DNA from: Zantedeschia hybrid cultivar
Lineage: Eukaryota > Streptophyta > Magnoliopsida > Alismatales > Araceae
DNA: 64,000 bases
Reading direction: 5' to 3'
Assembly: GCA_030544215.1 (NCBI GenBank)
Contig: JARZZO010000011.1
Location: 13,192,001-13,256,000 of the forward strand
Below are positions 11,628-24,417 of this stretch, in pieces. Position 1 is the first letter of the stretch; the number at the start of each line of letters is the position of its first letter. Below the pieces are notes generated by a model, which saw nothing but the letters and a program-made list of their open reading frames with translations, was not told the DNA's origin and searched no databases. Position numbers and translations under genes: made by a program.

Positions 11628-12679
11628 CTTTTGGAGAAGTATAAAAGTTAAATATTTTCGAATAATTTTATTCTAATCTTAATCTAAAAATTCTTATTTG
11701 GATGAATGAAATACAAAGATTTTAAAAATCCCTTCATAAAATAACGGGGCGGCAAGTTATTCTCTAACAAGAGGTATATATCTTTGGGCAGGGACCAAAA
11801 CTAGACATGGAAGGAAGGACAGGTAAATGAGGCAAGTGTGTGGTGCAGGTGTGGCAGCTCCGTCCCCTCCATCTCAGTGGCTCCTGCTTTCACGGACCAC
11901 TCACCCACCCCGCAGCCCTGCATGATGCTGATGCTGATGGAGACTTGGCTGGACCATATCTAATAGAAGCCCACTGGGGAGAAGACATTACATGTTCACC
12001 ATCTTCTCTATCGATGGATCTAGTTTAGGACCACAGCAAGCTTTCTACCCTAAAAAGATGAAGTAGGCTAAAGCACATATATTTTACTGTGTCTGTTCTG
12101 TTGATTTGGACTAGCTCGGTTGATATCTTTAATATCAAAAGATATATACGTAGACAAATTAAGCTTTCCAAATCGATGGGTTAACATCTTCTAGACTCCG
12201 ATTTTTTATTTCTTCTAAACCGTTTAACATCCGCGAAAAAATCTACTTTACCATGCATCTTAGATTTTTGTTTTCTTTTTTTGACGGTCTGTCTAATTAA
12301 TCAATCAACTAATGAGTACTGTCCAAGGTCAAGAAAAACCATAAGGACTCCATTCACTGTGTATCAAACACTTAATTGAGAGTTCTTTCGAGTCCCTCAG
12401 TGTGGGGGTATCGAGTGAGATGGATAGGCCAGAGTACACGTTAGCATTGAGAAGTTGACAGCGTTAGAATTAACTTGTGTGGTAAAAGATGATCTTCTCG
12501 AAGGAGCTCGAAGCAATAGGAAATTTTAACTGTCCTGTAAATTTCACGTTCCTCGTTACAAGGATAGATTTACAAGAATAACGTTCCTTTCTAAATCTGT
12601 GCCAAAAAAAAAAAACACACTTAAGTGGGGTCTCGATCTCATAAGTTGATCGGATATTCTAGACTTCCAATATCTCTTA

Positions 12680-12855
12680 TATAAGAGTTGAGATTTTTTA
12701 CGTCCTTCGATAAACCCTAAAGAGTCAGTAAAGAGAGGTAAAGGAGGTCAAAATTTTGAAATCATGGAGACATGATTGATTTTGACAATTTTTGAATCTC
12801 TTCTTTTTTTTTACTTACCTTCTACGGTCTATCGAGAAACGTAGAGAATTCAGAT
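12680..12855. mobile_element. Hairpin MITE-like repeat, copy 1
   Basis: The left part (TACGTCCTTCGATAAACC, then AGAGTCAGTAAAGAGAGG) is mirrored by the right part (reverse complement CTACGTTTCTCGATAGACCG, then AAGGTAAGTAAA). A related inverted repeat lies at 51470-51665 with the same AGAGTCAGTAAAGAGAGG block on the opposite strand. Confidence 0.5.
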
Positions 12856-13220
12856 TTTTTATATAAGTTCATCTCATATTCGCATCTCTCTCTCTCCGCG
12901 TGAAGATATTTTGGGGCATTGACCACCATAGTTACCTAGTTCACTTGTCACCATATCTACTTACACATACAACCTTAAACCATAGTTGGCATATGGAGAA
13001 CAAAAGATCTCTAAAGAGAAACAAAAGCTGGCCTCCAGCACTCTTGCTTCTTTTCTAACAGGGATAAGAAATCCCTGCCGTGTTACAGCATGGTTACACT
13101 ACCAGAGCTTAGGATCATAGTTAAACTGAGACATACACAACAACCACAGGTAGCAGCCTCTTCTCCACCGCGCCAAAACAAGACAAGCTAGTACGTAGCA
13201 TGGAGGAGGAGCCCAGGGAG

Positions 13221-15005
13221 CTACTCCCAGATGCCCACATGCAAGAAGCCGTCCTCGGTGGCGTAGCCCCGGAACATGCCGTTGCAGTTGAAGCCGTAGG
13301 TGACGTCGCCGGTGCTGGAGACGGCGATAAGGCCGGCCTTGCCCCCCTCGTCCAGGCGCTCTCTGATGACGTAGTCCACGGCCTCCTGCAGGGACACCCC
13401 CTTGTACTCCATGAGCGCCGCCACGTCCCGGGCCAGCGTCCCCCGGATGATGGCCTCGCCCTCGCCGGTGCAGGACACCGCGCACACCTCGCACGCGTAC
13501 GTCCCCGACCCGATGATGGGCGAGTCCCCGATGCGGCCGGTCATCTTGTTCATGAGCCCCCCCGTGGAGGTGGCGGCGGCGCACCGCCCCTGCCCGTCCA
13601 CCACCACGCACCCCACCGTCTCCGGCGCGTACACGCTCAGCGGCAGCCCGTTCATCTGCAGGCCGCCGCCACCGGCGGCGGCGGCCTCAGTGCCGCACGT
13701 CGCCGTCAGCGGAATCCTGTAGTCGAACTGCATGGGCAGGCACCACCAAGATGGACGAGAGATCAATGTCAGAGACAGCAAGAATATATAGCAGATGGGA
13801 GCTCAGAAGGTAATCACCACGGTGGGGGAGGTCTAGCTAGAAGAAGGTTGGGTGTCTTACCATGATGGTGTTGGCTTCCTTGGCTAGCTTCAGCATGCCC
13901 ACGTTCTCCTCAGTGATGAAGTAGTCGTTGTCGACCACCTCTACGCCCTGCCCAATGTCACTAACACATCAGCCCCCACAGGCTGTAAAAAATTTCAACA
14001 TCTAAAGGTAAGGAAGAGATGGAGTTCTCTCTCCATCTCTGCCACCACACCCAACTGTGTCACATGGAGACAGGTGATGCTAGCAGGATTAGAGAGTAGA
14101 TATGGACCTAACCACTTGGAGAATCTTCTAGGAAGTGTCCAGATACCTCCCTTTCATGTACAGAATAAGACATGAGGTGGAGATTCCCCATTCTATCAAA
14201 GTTGGACTTTCCCTTGTACCGTCTAAAGAGGCACGGCCCTTCACCTATTTTTCTTTCAAATAATTTTGTTTATTTGTTTTTCCTTCCTCTTTTCCAGTGG
14301 ATTCCAGCCGCCATAGCCCACAAAGTCACTAGCATACAACTGCACCAAGGCCACAACGTGGCCAACAGTCCTGTCCTGTAGTACCTTAGTGGGTAGCTAG
14401 CCGACAGCCGTGTGGTCGAGGACACTTCTATAAGCAAGTATCTCAACGTTAGTACACAACTTTTTTTTAATACGCTTTATTACGCTCGTGAGATTTGATC
14501 ATTGAATCATAAAACTCATTAATGTTAAGATAACTTTTGGCATGAATTTTTTTATAATTGATTTATTTAAAAAAAAACATCCGATACAACAATTAGACGG
14601 CTTTCAGAATGATATACTAACACCATGTATTATCTTGTGATAATATTATAGCTCTAACATAATTTTTTAATTGTCACCCTATCAGGTTTTGTGGCCGGAC
14701 GTCCTCTTCCCTTGTGATAATATTGTTATATCTTAACCTTGATGCGTAGCGTACTAGAGAGTCCTGGCGACTGATGGCCACACCACACCTCTCCTATGGG
14801 CCGGCCCCAAGACGGGCCCATTAAGGTGACCACGTGCTGTTATGGTTTAGCACGTAAAAGGTGGGTTGGCAGTCAACTTTGCGCGCTAACGTCGGTTTTG
14901 AGGTTTTCAAGTTCTGTTGTTACTAGAACTCCTCGCCATTTGCTTTAAAGAAACAGAGCACACGGGGGGCGAATCTTAAAGATTCCAACCGTAGGGATCT
15001 CCTCT

Positions 15006-15043
<38 letters not shown>

Positions 15044-16108
15044 GCGTGTGTGCCACTAACGGGCCCGCGAGGGGAGGCACGTGGAGACCGGATCCTCTGG
15101 AACGCATGCGCGGCCAATAGGGAGGTGCCAACGCCCCCATGCAGTGACGAGGGGGTCGTGGCACCCTTCCATGGGGTGGGCACGTGAAGATGGCCCCTGT
15201 GGCTGTGTGTGGTACGGCTGTGCTTGTCTCTTCTCAAGGCCAAGACAAGAGAGAGGAGAGAACGAGGGGTGTTTAAACGTTAATGGTGGTGGTGGTTGTT
15301 GTTTGTTACCTGGTCACGGGCGAACTCCTCGGCGCCCTGGAAGGCGAGGTAGGAGTGGGGGGAGCGGTCCATGACGAGCCTGGCGAGGGACACAGGGTTC
15401 TTCACGGTGGTGACACCCGACACGGCGCCGCAGCGCCGGCGGGGGCCGTCCATGATGCTGGCCTCCATCTCCACCGTCCCCTTTCTCGTCAGCGCCGACC
15501 CCCGCCCCGAGTTGAACACCGGGTCCGTCTCCAGCTCCCTCACCTGCACCACACCACGGATCGTGCACGATGTCAGACGACCGGATCTGATGGTCCATAC
15601 GTATCACCTCGACCAAGAGTTAAAACAGCGCAGCAACGTACGAGAGGAGGAAGAAGACGACGAGGAACAGGAGAAGAACAAGGACAAACATGAAGAGAAA
15701 GAAGGAGAACAGGCATCCCCAAGGCATGCCGAGCTGTTGTTATACGGATGCATGCTTGTCCGGAGAAAAAAAATAAAAAGAAAAGATCCCTCAGGGACGA
15801 TAAATTTAACACGAGTACAACATCAATACTGCCAAATATATGATGTAAAATCGTGAAATCCCGAAACATAACAACACATGCCTGCCATTTCGAGGCTAGC
15901 AAATGGATGAAGAGAAAAAGGCAGTGATATAGGTGCATACGACGAGCTCGACGACGTCGATGGCCGGAAGGTTGGAGCGGAGCGCCTGGGCGCCGAGGTG
16001 GAGGCACCGGGTCAGCAGCTGCTTGGCCTGCTCCTGCCTCTCCAGCGGCAGGTTCGGGTCGACCCCCGCGCCGCCATGCACGGCGATGGCCCAGCCCCCC
16101 GCCCTCAT
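13221..16108 (-). CDS. ASPGB1: Isoaspartyl peptidase / L-asparaginase (Ntn hydrolase, ASPGB1 type)
   Basis: Four exons on the minus strand: 16108-15941, 15543-15310, 13947-13861 and 13727-13221, all with GT/AG borders and in phase, giving 331 residues. The enzyme releases ammonia and aspartate from asparagine and cleaves isoaspartyl dipeptides, supplying nitrogen to growing tissue. The protein opens MRAGGWAIAVHGGAGVDPNL, carries FNSGRGSALT and GTVEMEASIMDG, and has the autocleavage site before Thr200 (PET|VGCVVVDG), which becomes the N-terminal nucleophile of the beta subunit. MTGRIGDSPIIGSGTYA and CTGEGEAIIRGTLARDVAAL complete the active site. The ERQEQAKQLLTRCL and FDYRIP blocks fit the B clade, known as K+-dependent, rather than the A clade. 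I chose the ATG at 16108 because relatives start just before GWAI. In-frame upstream ATGs exist at 16159 and 16132. A run of Ala/Gly (178-185) in the inter-subunit linker is GC-driven. Confidence 0.95.
13948..15309 (-). other. Asparaginase intron 2
   Basis: A 1,362 base intron (GTAACA donor, CAG acceptor) with a pure CT tract at 15003-15042, which is AG on the transcribed sense strand. No nested gene is seen. Confidence 0.85.
15003..15042. repeat. (CT)n microsatellite
   Basis: About 20 dinucleotide units, with one TT interruption at the left, inside asparaginase intron 2. Confidence 0.97.
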
Positions 16109-16310
16109 GCTCCTCACGTTCCCTCCTCCACACATCCTCCCTCTCTCTTTGTACAACACCCCTTCCTCTCCTCTCTCTCTAGCCCCCCTCTTTCTCTCTC
16201 TCTGCCGAGGGAGAGGAGGCCAAATGTCAAGAAGAGCAGGAGGAGGAGGAGGAGGCGGCGGCTATGAGAGAGGGCTTGGGGGTGTTTGCTTTGCTCTGCT
16301 CTGCATGGGT

Positions 16311-16319
16311 TTATATAGA
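16311..16319 (-). promoter_or_regulatory. TATA box of the asparaginase gene
   Basis: The minus strand reads TCTATATAAACC about 205 bases upstream of the chosen start codon. The following leader is rich in CTCC and AGAG repeats. A GC-rich block, 16500-16800, lies further upstream and probably belongs to the promoter. Open frames in it (up to 129 codons) match no family I know. Confidence 0.7.
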
Positions 16320-16902
16320 CGCGTGGCCACCGCGAGGGGAGGCGCTCTAGCGCAGCTTCCGCCTGGATTCCAGCCGCCGAGTTATTAAATTGGTTTTTGG
16401 GGGCCAGCAAGGCGATTTTGAAGTCCGGATCAAACCTCGCACTTGCCCAACACAAACCCTCCTGCACCTTATTCTACTGCCCCTACAAGCCTAGAGGAAA
16501 CGTGGCACCCTTTCATTGGTCCGGTCTATTCCCATAGGCGCAGCAACTTTTAACTTGGAGAGCTTCCCCCACTTGTCCCGGTGAGGTCTGGGCCCCATGG
16601 GCACTGGATCCGGTCTCCCACTCGGTGCCAGGGGATCTGTTTTCCGCCCCGCAGGATTCTGTGCGGATTCGGATTCCGTCGTCCTGTGTCGTGCAGAGGG
16701 CTTTTTTGTTCGGCTCCTCGCCCGGATGTTTTGACGGTCCTGCCCTTGCCCCGTGGGCAGCCGTTTTGGTCGGGCCCCCGGGTCTGGTGGGGGTAGTTGG
16801 GACAATCCGGTACTCGGTGGAATCTGACAGCTCTGAGGAAAGAGAGTGGGGTCGTTTAAGAAAATTATGAGCTGTATAAGATCTTCCCTTAGCTTTCAAC
16901 AA

Positions 16903-18865
16903 TTTGGATATTTCTCATTCCAAAAAGAAAAAAGAAGAAAAGAAAAGGATGTGTAATAGTGGAAGCTGCTTAGCTTATGGCTTTTCCTGTAGAACAGGGA
17001 TTTATTTAATTTTGGGGATCAAAATTCTTGGAACATCTGGAAGGTAAAATGTCCAGTTAAAATATAGAATAAACTGTCCACCAACTTTGCTTAAACAGAA
17101 GACAAGGAGTGCAGGAAGGGAGCGAGAGAGTCTTTCATAAAAACTTTCTCGTAAATGAAAAATGTAGGGAGTTTTTTAAAAACTTCCCAATCCAGTCTAA
17201 GCCTCGACTTAGAAGATCTCCATTCTTCTTTTAAACGGTTGGCAAGTTTGGTGACTTCGAAATGGATGTCCCAAGATTTTCATTAAATGAGGAACTGATG
17301 GAAATTTTTTAAATATTTGATGCCATGATATTTTATTTGAGGAAAGATCTTTATTAGAGTTCGTGGGGAAATCTGCCCACGAATTTGGGTATCATAAAAC
17401 CATCCCAAGAAAAAATTATTGCATTTTGCTTCACGGTGGTAAAGAACACGAGTTTTTCATGCAAAATGTGTAGTAGATGCCTCTTGAGAGAGATGGGTTA
17501 GAGAGTGATGCATTTAGATAGATAAAGAGAGGAGAGAGATGGTATATATACATATATATATATATGTATAGAGAGAGAGAGTTCAATTTTTTATTTATTT
17601 TATAGAGTAAGATTCTATGAGTATATAAATAAATGATTTTTAGGATGTCTCATATGTAGAAATCAATATATAGATATAATTTTTTTATTCATCATTCATA
17701 TTTAAGTCAAAGGATTAAACTAGATAATCATATGAGTGAAACAAAACAAATATAAATTCACAGTAAAAAAAATATTCTTATTTCCTATGCACATGAGTAA
17801 AGTGAAAGTAAACATAAGCAGTATAATACCTTAAAGTTGAAATTGCTTAATTAGTCTTCATGTTTTGGAGCGGATACAAAGAATCAATTGTATGGAGTTT
17901 CAACTATAGTCTTGTACCTATTACCGTACGGGATATCAATGAAAAATAGGTGGACAAGTAAGAACACCAAGATACGCAAACAATTAATATTGCATTGAAG
18001 AAATCAATTATAAAAATTAATACAATTAAATTAGCTCTTCATAGACAAACTTGAGATTTGCAATCCTAAGTCAGACCGATTGAATTCTAGGGATTGACAA
18101 CTTGTCCATTCAGTGACTTTGGCACTAGAGAGAGAGAGAGATGCCTCTTGGGGATACTAAAGAGGCAGATCCATCCCAAGGATTCCGGGTAAGGAATGAG
18201 GGGAGAGTACAAGGCTGCAGCTGTCTTAGATGGATTGGTAGGACACTTTTAAAATTCGGAGATCGTGTTCTGATTGGATCCACAAAATTTGGTCCCCTCC
18301 ATCTACTTTGAATGGCAAGTTAGAAAAAATAATAATTTGTATGTGTATTTGGTATCCGTTTTTGAGAAATGATTCTTGTAAATCACTTGTTGACACTAAA
18401 CATTAAATGCAGTATCTATTTTCTTCTTTTATGCATGTCTATTTTTACTTTGCTACCGTGTCAGCACTCACTAATCATTTTCTTACTTTTTCAAAAAATA
18501 TATTTATTAAACATGTTTATGTTAACTCAGAAGTCGGATTCCCTAAATTAGTATATATATAGATATAAATCTAGCATCAGTTAGTGGTTGATCTGATCTA
18601 AACTTCTTGATTTGTAAACATTAGGCCGGATTTATCTCACACCCTCTCCACATTAGCCATTAATTAGTGGATTTTAAGCATGAAGCGTACGTATTACAGC
18701 ATCACAACATAAGTCATGATAAAAAACTAACAACTGATATTTAAAATGTTATTGTATTAATAAAGTTAGCCAAATTGCAATACCAATTTTAAATGGTCAA
18801 TCTAAATTGGACTGGACCGAAAAGCTTCCGCATTAATCAACTGTCGGCTCGATGTTTAAAAAAAA
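16903..18865. other. Intergenic AT-rich DNA
   Basis: No gene is recognised. There are short AG runs (about 17569-17580, 18129-18141), and a near-palindromic TATACATATATATATATGTA at about 17545-17566. Everything else is unique-looking AT-rich sequence. Confidence 0.6.
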
Positions 18866-19000
18866 GAGTAATACTTGGTGCACACTCAATTGGGTGTGCG
18901 CCGTACCCTCCACCCTCACGTGAATTCACGGGAAGTGGGAGAAGGATGGACACCCCATTGGTGCGTGCACACCCGATGAGGTGTGCACCAAGTATTACTC
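18866..19000. mobile_element. MULE-type MITE, 135 bp hairpin
   Basis: Perfect 20 base terminal inverted repeats (GAGTAATACTTGGTGCACAC). Similarity runs on inward so that the whole element can fold. Flanking nonamers TAAAAAAAA and TAAAAAATT agree at 7 of 9, consistent with a 9 bp target duplication. The GAGTAAYAC terminus is shared with several other elements in the window. Confidence 0.8.
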
Positions 19001-20689
19001 TAAAAAATTTGTGGTATATACAGGTTCTCTTTTCTCTTCTTTCTTAGGAGAAGGGGAAAAGGAAGGGCTATATGACCAGGTCCTGGGTTGATATGATGTT
19101 GTGGGGAAGTTGTCACTTTGAGGCTGACTGAACCTGAACTCTCATCTGACTGTCTTTAATTTGAACTCAAACTCTACTTCATCCTGTGATGAGATCCACT
19201 ATTTGACAAGATAAGAATTATTTGATAAGATGAAGAAGTATCAAGTTTACTTCTAACATACATAAATGAGGGCATATACAAGGTGCATACAAAGAGCCTA
19301 AGAGGATCTAGTCTCCTTCACCCCAAACTAATCAGAAGTACCTTCATTAGTCATGACCTGACTCTAACCTAAAGTGTGTATATATATATATAGGTGTATA
19401 ATATGATCCACGTATTTTAAACATTTAATTATGTTTATCAAGTTTTAATAAGATCTTGGAGACCAACCTTAGCCTACTTTAGATGGGTTTAGACTAAACA
19501 GTTGTTCAACTTGACTTGCAATAAGGTGGTCTCAATCCAACCCCATCAAAAATTTGAATTAGGCTAAGCCAAGCTTAGGGTCCCGACAAAAAGAATTCAC
19601 CAGGGCATCTTTATCAAGCAAAACAAATGGGGAAAAACAGTTTGGTAACCTCGAAACTCGCCCTAATTTAATATCTTGGCCAGGTTTTGATCGTGTTAGA
19701 GGCAACATTGTGGGGACATGAACTTTTTTTCTTTTTTTTTTTGGCTATCTTCGCCTACGTTTGTTATTGGACACTTCTCCTTGTTCTGAGGTGGCTGTGT
19801 GGTGGCATGGTGACCCCACATGACCCCCTTCACAAGGGTGAGTGTGAGATTCGTTTTCTTCCCCACCATAACATAAAGGAGGATGCCACAACTCCACGTC
19901 TCCCAACAATCCATTTGTTTGTACGCATGTGCATGTACGTTTGTGTTTTTTTAAAAAGGAATTAGCTACTTAAAACTATTTTTATTAGATAATTTAACAT
20001 AATAAGAAGAGGGGTCTTAGTACAATTGTAAAGTTATTTTATTGTAAAGGTCACTGAAAATTGGAAAGAGGTCTTTTACAAAAAGCAGAGGTAAGACTGC
20101 ATAAAGCAAAAAAAAAAATTATTTCCTATGACAACTTTGAGATGAGATCTTCTAAATGTCATCTTTTAGACTAACACGTGCGTTCTCACATGATACAAGG
20201 TAAATGTGCGCCCGTTTTATTCACCCTGTCTTATGTGAGTGAAAATATATCTTAATCTGAAAAATGAGGTCCATAAGATCTCACCTTACAACTAGTCTCA
20301 TGAAAATAAACTGTTGTCAGATAATTTGACTAGATTAGGGGAGAAATGTGTTATTACCACAAGCATATAATTCGACTTGCCTAATATTTTGACAATTATG
20401 ATAGAAGGTTTCAGGACTTGGTGTTCATTTTTTGTACCAAAATAATCTAAAAAATATTTTCAGAAGCTTTTTTCATTAATAACTTAGATAGTTTCATGAA
20501 AAGGTGCTGTTTGAACAGCTTTAAAGTATACACAGTCACAGATTCCATCAGTGACCATTACAAGACTGCCATATAAGATGGTTGGTGCTTCTCAGCCTAT
20601 TATGAAAAAGGAGCATATCTTCATATAATAAAGTACAACTTAGATGCAGTTACTATATAGTATATAGCAAAGAATCTATGTAAGGATGT
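19001..20689. other. Intergenic DNA, nothing recognised
   Basis: AT-rich sequence without a supported gene. The 92-codon plus-strand frame at 19687-19965 includes a low-complexity T tract and resembles no family I know. Confidence 0.5.
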
Positions 20690-21040
20690 AAGAACAGAAT
20701 CTCCCATTTCTCATGTTTTTAACTGTGGTGATGTTCTCCAAAGAAAGCAACAAATTAGGAGGACAGAGCACATGGTGGGTTACCTTCCACTATGCATGCT
20801 CTCTTTTCCATTTTCCCTATGATGATTCAGCAGTCCTGAGTTGCTGCAAGAATCTAGCAAAGGGGTCGGACCACTTTAAATTTTTTTATTTATTATTATA
20901 TGTTAGGGCTTGGGCTACGCAAAAACTATTATCCTCATGTGGACATAGCTGAAGTGCTGGTCCTGGACTTGGCTTGTGAAGGGGACAGAGATTTGGCTGA
21001 CGTGCCATTGTTGGGGATGGAATCTTTTGTTAGCTACGGC
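20690..21040 (+). repeat. Dispersed duplication of unknown nature, copy A
   Basis: Shares an ordered series of blocks with 26400-26725 in the same orientation: CTCATTTCTC / CCCATTTCTCATG, CACATGGTGG, GCARGAATCTAGCAA, a GATCGG/GTCGGACC block, CCTCATGT, and CTTGGCTTGTGAAGGG with GCTGACGTG and TGGAATCTTT. Identity is clear but decayed. It could be two copies of an unknown repeat or a local duplication. No coding frame is conserved across the two copies that I can see. Confidence 0.65.
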
Positions 21041-21401
21041 AGCTGGCGAGATGACCCCCGGGCTCACTTCACTTCCCCACTAAAGAAGTGGGAGGGTAGG
21101 CTACGCAATGTCCTCAGTGTTACTGAGCAGTGAGTAATTAGGTTGGTATTTCTCGAACTCTCTAAATATAAAAAATATACATTTGAAGATCATTAGGTAC
21201 GCAAAAAATGTTGTCCCCTCACAGGCTCGCATTGAATCTGCAGATAGTGTGTGAAATTTCTTCATGAGATGTGGTCTTGAATTTAACATTATCATCCAAA
21301 TGAGTGTGAAGGAGTCACTATTATGTAGAAATATCTTTATTAAAGGGAAAAAATATTGGCATTAGGAATTGAAACCTCCTCAACAAGAGAACATGTATAT
21401 A

Positions 21402-21612
21402 GTTAATTGTTTTTTTAACAGTAACCTAGTGGTCTGGGGCATAGTCCCCAGCTCCAGGGAGCTAGGATCGAGCCAACCCAAGGCCATCCTTGGCTTTGGT
21501 GAAGATAGATAGCTTCCTATGAAGGAGAGACTTCCGCGGGATTGAACCCGCGCGCGGCTCCCCGAGGGAGAGCGAGGTGTCTGCCCAACACCATTATGCT
21601 ACGGGCCTGTGG
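21402..21612 (-). mobile_element. tRNA-derived SINE (minus strand)
   Basis: Read on the minus strand, a tRNA-like head contains TAGCATAATGGT (A-box-like) and GGTTCAATCC (B box). The body runs to about 21420 and the element ends with a short A-rich tail (TTAAAAAAACAA). ACATGTATATA occurs immediately on both sides (21391-21401 and 21613-21623). Allowing two mismatches the flanking match extends to 19 bases, a typical SINE target duplication, although some of this overlaps the presumed tail. It is not a functional tRNA, because cloverleaf pairing and length are wrong. Confidence 0.8.
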
Positions 21613-22350
21613 ACATGTATATACTCAATTGATCCACCTAACAAAAGAAAAGAGTGATATTCCTTTAGTATCCTTTTTGTCAAAAAATAAAAAAAAAGGT
21701 AATCCCACATTATCTTCACCAAAGCCAAGGATGGGAGGCTCCCACTCCCACCTAACTCATCCCTAAGCCTTTCAAATCCCACCCTGGGCAGAAAGGTTTG
21801 CTAATGGAGTAGCTCTGCTCTCCCACTTACCTCTCACTTGCTAACTTTTCTCCTCCTTTACACTGTTCAGAACCCTCTCACATGTATGGGAAATTTTTAT
21901 TTCTTACTTTTGACAAGCTCCCCCATTTTACTATATTGAATGTTGACTCTGATATTCACCTTCTCTTTCTATAGCTTTCTTAGTACTAGAGCAATGAGCA
22001 TTCATAGCCAGAAGAAGCTCAAGTAGAATCCTTAAAGATGTAATCAAATAGATACATGATTATACATCTAACCAATTACAATGGAGGGAGGTTGTATGTC
22101 TTTTTAAAAATGTGTATCTCTTTAAATGCCTATAAGAGTAGTGTTTAAGAATTGTTTTCTTAATGTTATCAAAGAGAGATGTTTTGGGCATTACCTCCAC
22201 AATGGACTGGATGCTAATTTTGGTTCCTAAATGGTGCTCCAGTTGGAGATTTTTAATGCATTAGAAGTTACTCCCTCCTCAAATCTCCATCATGTGATTT
22301 GAAAGCAGACCTGTTCAAGGCTATCTAACATTTTAGTCATTCCTCGTGAG

Positions 22351-22976
22351 TAGGGATGTAAATGATACCTGAAAATCTGTTTATCCGTCTGTTTTCTAAG
22401 TTTAAAGATCACAAAAAGATACAATATAAAGGATAAAGATAACTATAGTCTCAGTATCTGAATGATTTAGGATAAGAAAAAGAATACACCTTTTTCCAAA
22501 TTCGATATCCGAATATCCATCCATTTTCTTTTAGTTATCTTGGTTGTTGATTATATCTTATTTAAAACTTTTATTTCTAAATGAAGTCTCCAATTATACC
22601 TATATAGTTTATTGTCCATGCCATTATTTTAAACCCTTCTCTCCTTCATTTATTAGTTTGCAAGGTTCACTTTCACAAATGTCACATGTACAAGTAAATT
22701 TATAAGAACTACTTAGAAAGAACTTATATCTATGTATATTTTAAAAGTAATATTCTTTTGCTCCCTCTAGAAGCAATAGAAGATTAAGTTTATGTTGACA
22801 CATAGTATTGTCTAATAATTTAACTTTTATGTATATATTTCTGATAATTTTAAAGGATGAAGATAAGGATACATATATTTCTTAAAGGATAAGGATAAAA
22901 ACAGACATATTACTTTAAAAAAAAGGATAAAGATAAAGCCAGTATTTGACCGGACAAGTATCCTTTTACATTCCTA
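22351..22976. mobile_element. hAT-like MITE
   Basis: Ends TAGGGATGTAAATG and, reverse-complemented, TAGGAATGTAAAAGG. Flanking octamers CTCGTGAG and CTCATAAG agree at 6 of 8, as expected for an old 8 bp duplication. The interior is full of AAGGATAAGGATA-type stretches. Related sequence recurs at about 46960-47110 and 48690-49190. Confidence 0.65.
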
Positions 22977-23011
22977 CTCATAAGATCAATTTTAGTGCAA
23001 GCCAAGCACTA

Positions 23012-23436
23012 AGGTCGCTTTGGTGGTAGTTTTAGCAAGCTTCTATATGTTCTTTAGGGTAGGCATATCCATTGAAAACCTATGCAATTCATTATATTTG
23101 CTTACTAGCAAATTTTTGGACTTGGAATCCATTTGGTATGTCGCAAATGATTGCGAAACAATATTTTCCTTATATTTAGATTGCTATAAATTATTTTATG
23201 TTATTTTTTTCATTCATTTGGAGTGTCACGGGTAAATTGTTATACTCCAAAATCGGATGAACCCTATAGTTTATGTTTAGCTGATTTTGGGTTTTAGTTT
23301 AAAACCATTATAATCCAAAAATCAAAAATTTTAAAACTAGTGATTTTAAAACCGAAGATTATATTCACATTAGTGCTTCTAAAACTAAAATTTGACAATA
23401 TTTTGGGACACAACAAACACACCAAACGAGCCTTTA
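23012..23436. mobile_element. Putative MITE with AAGG...GTTTGGTG ends
   Basis: The left end AAGGTCGCTTTGGTGG resembles the reverse complement of the right end (AAAGGCTCGTTTGGTGTG). The interior is AT-rich with repeated TTTAAAACY motifs. The target duplication is unclear, so the boundaries are approximate. Confidence 0.4.
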
Positions 23437-24417
23437 CTTGAACCTTTCACTTTGTTTGCAGAATAACTTAAACCAGAATAAGGTTCTGGGGATTTCTTAA
23501 ACCAGAATAAGAGGTATTTTGATTTGGTAAATTGTTGGTATTCCACTCAGAATAAGGAGAATTACATTGCGCTATTCCGAGTGATTTGGTAGGAATAAGT
23601 GGAATAATGAGTGAAATAAAAGGTAAAATTAAAAGAATTAGGGGAATTAGATATTCCAGGTAGGTTTGGAAAGTTGGAGGAATTGGAGGAATTAGGCATA
23701 CTCTCAACCAAATCAGAATATGGCCTTTATACCAGCTATTCTGGCCCTATTCCACAAACAAAGTGTTGCAATTGACCAAATTAACGTCCTGGCCATAAGA
23801 ACATGATTAATGTCAAAGACGGCAACCTGATCCCTTTTGCTGGTTTTTGGTTTTTATGTACCCTTCAAATGGTAGGTGTTAACATTTAGTCAAATTATTA
23901 TTTTAATTGCTATATGCCTATAATTTAAATAAAACATACAATCATGTTTGCCTAATCAAGTAACATGAGAATATTATAGAAAAAATTTCTAACATTGTTG
24001 GCATAAATACCATACTATGATTTTACCTGCTTAAACGTTAAAACTGAAAGTTTCTCTTCCTCTCTTCTTCTTCTTTTACTTTTTAGGAGTATAATTATCA
24101 CTTCATGTTTAAGTACTACCTCAGCTGTAGTTAAGATGGTGGAGACAAGATAGCAATAATCTAGGTGATTATGTTAACATATCATGATGAGGGTCTTCCA
24201 CACAAAAGTACTAAATGGCCACCCATTGGAGTCTTCTCTTTAGTTCACGTGCTTCCATATGAATTTTGATGTCGTCCACACAGTAGATGCACGCATCCTG
24301 TGGGTGTATTCTATTGAAAAAATGAATTACTACATAACGTGATCATCCGTATGGAACACAGGAGGCATTAAAGGGAAGATCTCCTAGCTAAACATATCAC
24401 TTAGGAGCATCTTTATG

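Larger units (their letters stand above)
9776..13220. other. Intergenic region between cyclase-like and asparaginase genes
   Basis: The two genes converge here. Besides the microsatellite at 10300-10379 and two hairpin repeats listed separately, the region is AT-rich. A local GC-rich patch at about 11840-12030 holds a 62-codon open frame that I cannot connect to any family. No other gene is seen. Confidence 0.6.

Noticed and set aside
13200..13865. 221-codon plus-strand open frame and a 170-codon frame at 13099-13611
   Set aside because: Both overlap asparaginase exon 4, whose sequence shows unmistakable family motifs. They are GC-bias shadows. Frames around 15283-16388 are likewise shadows of exons 1-2 and the leader.
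16491..16902. Overlapping open frames of 104 and 129 codons upstream of the asparaginase gene
   Set aside because: A GC-rich promoter-like stretch with open frames on both strands and no family resemblance. Pro/Arg-rich composition is typical of chance translation.
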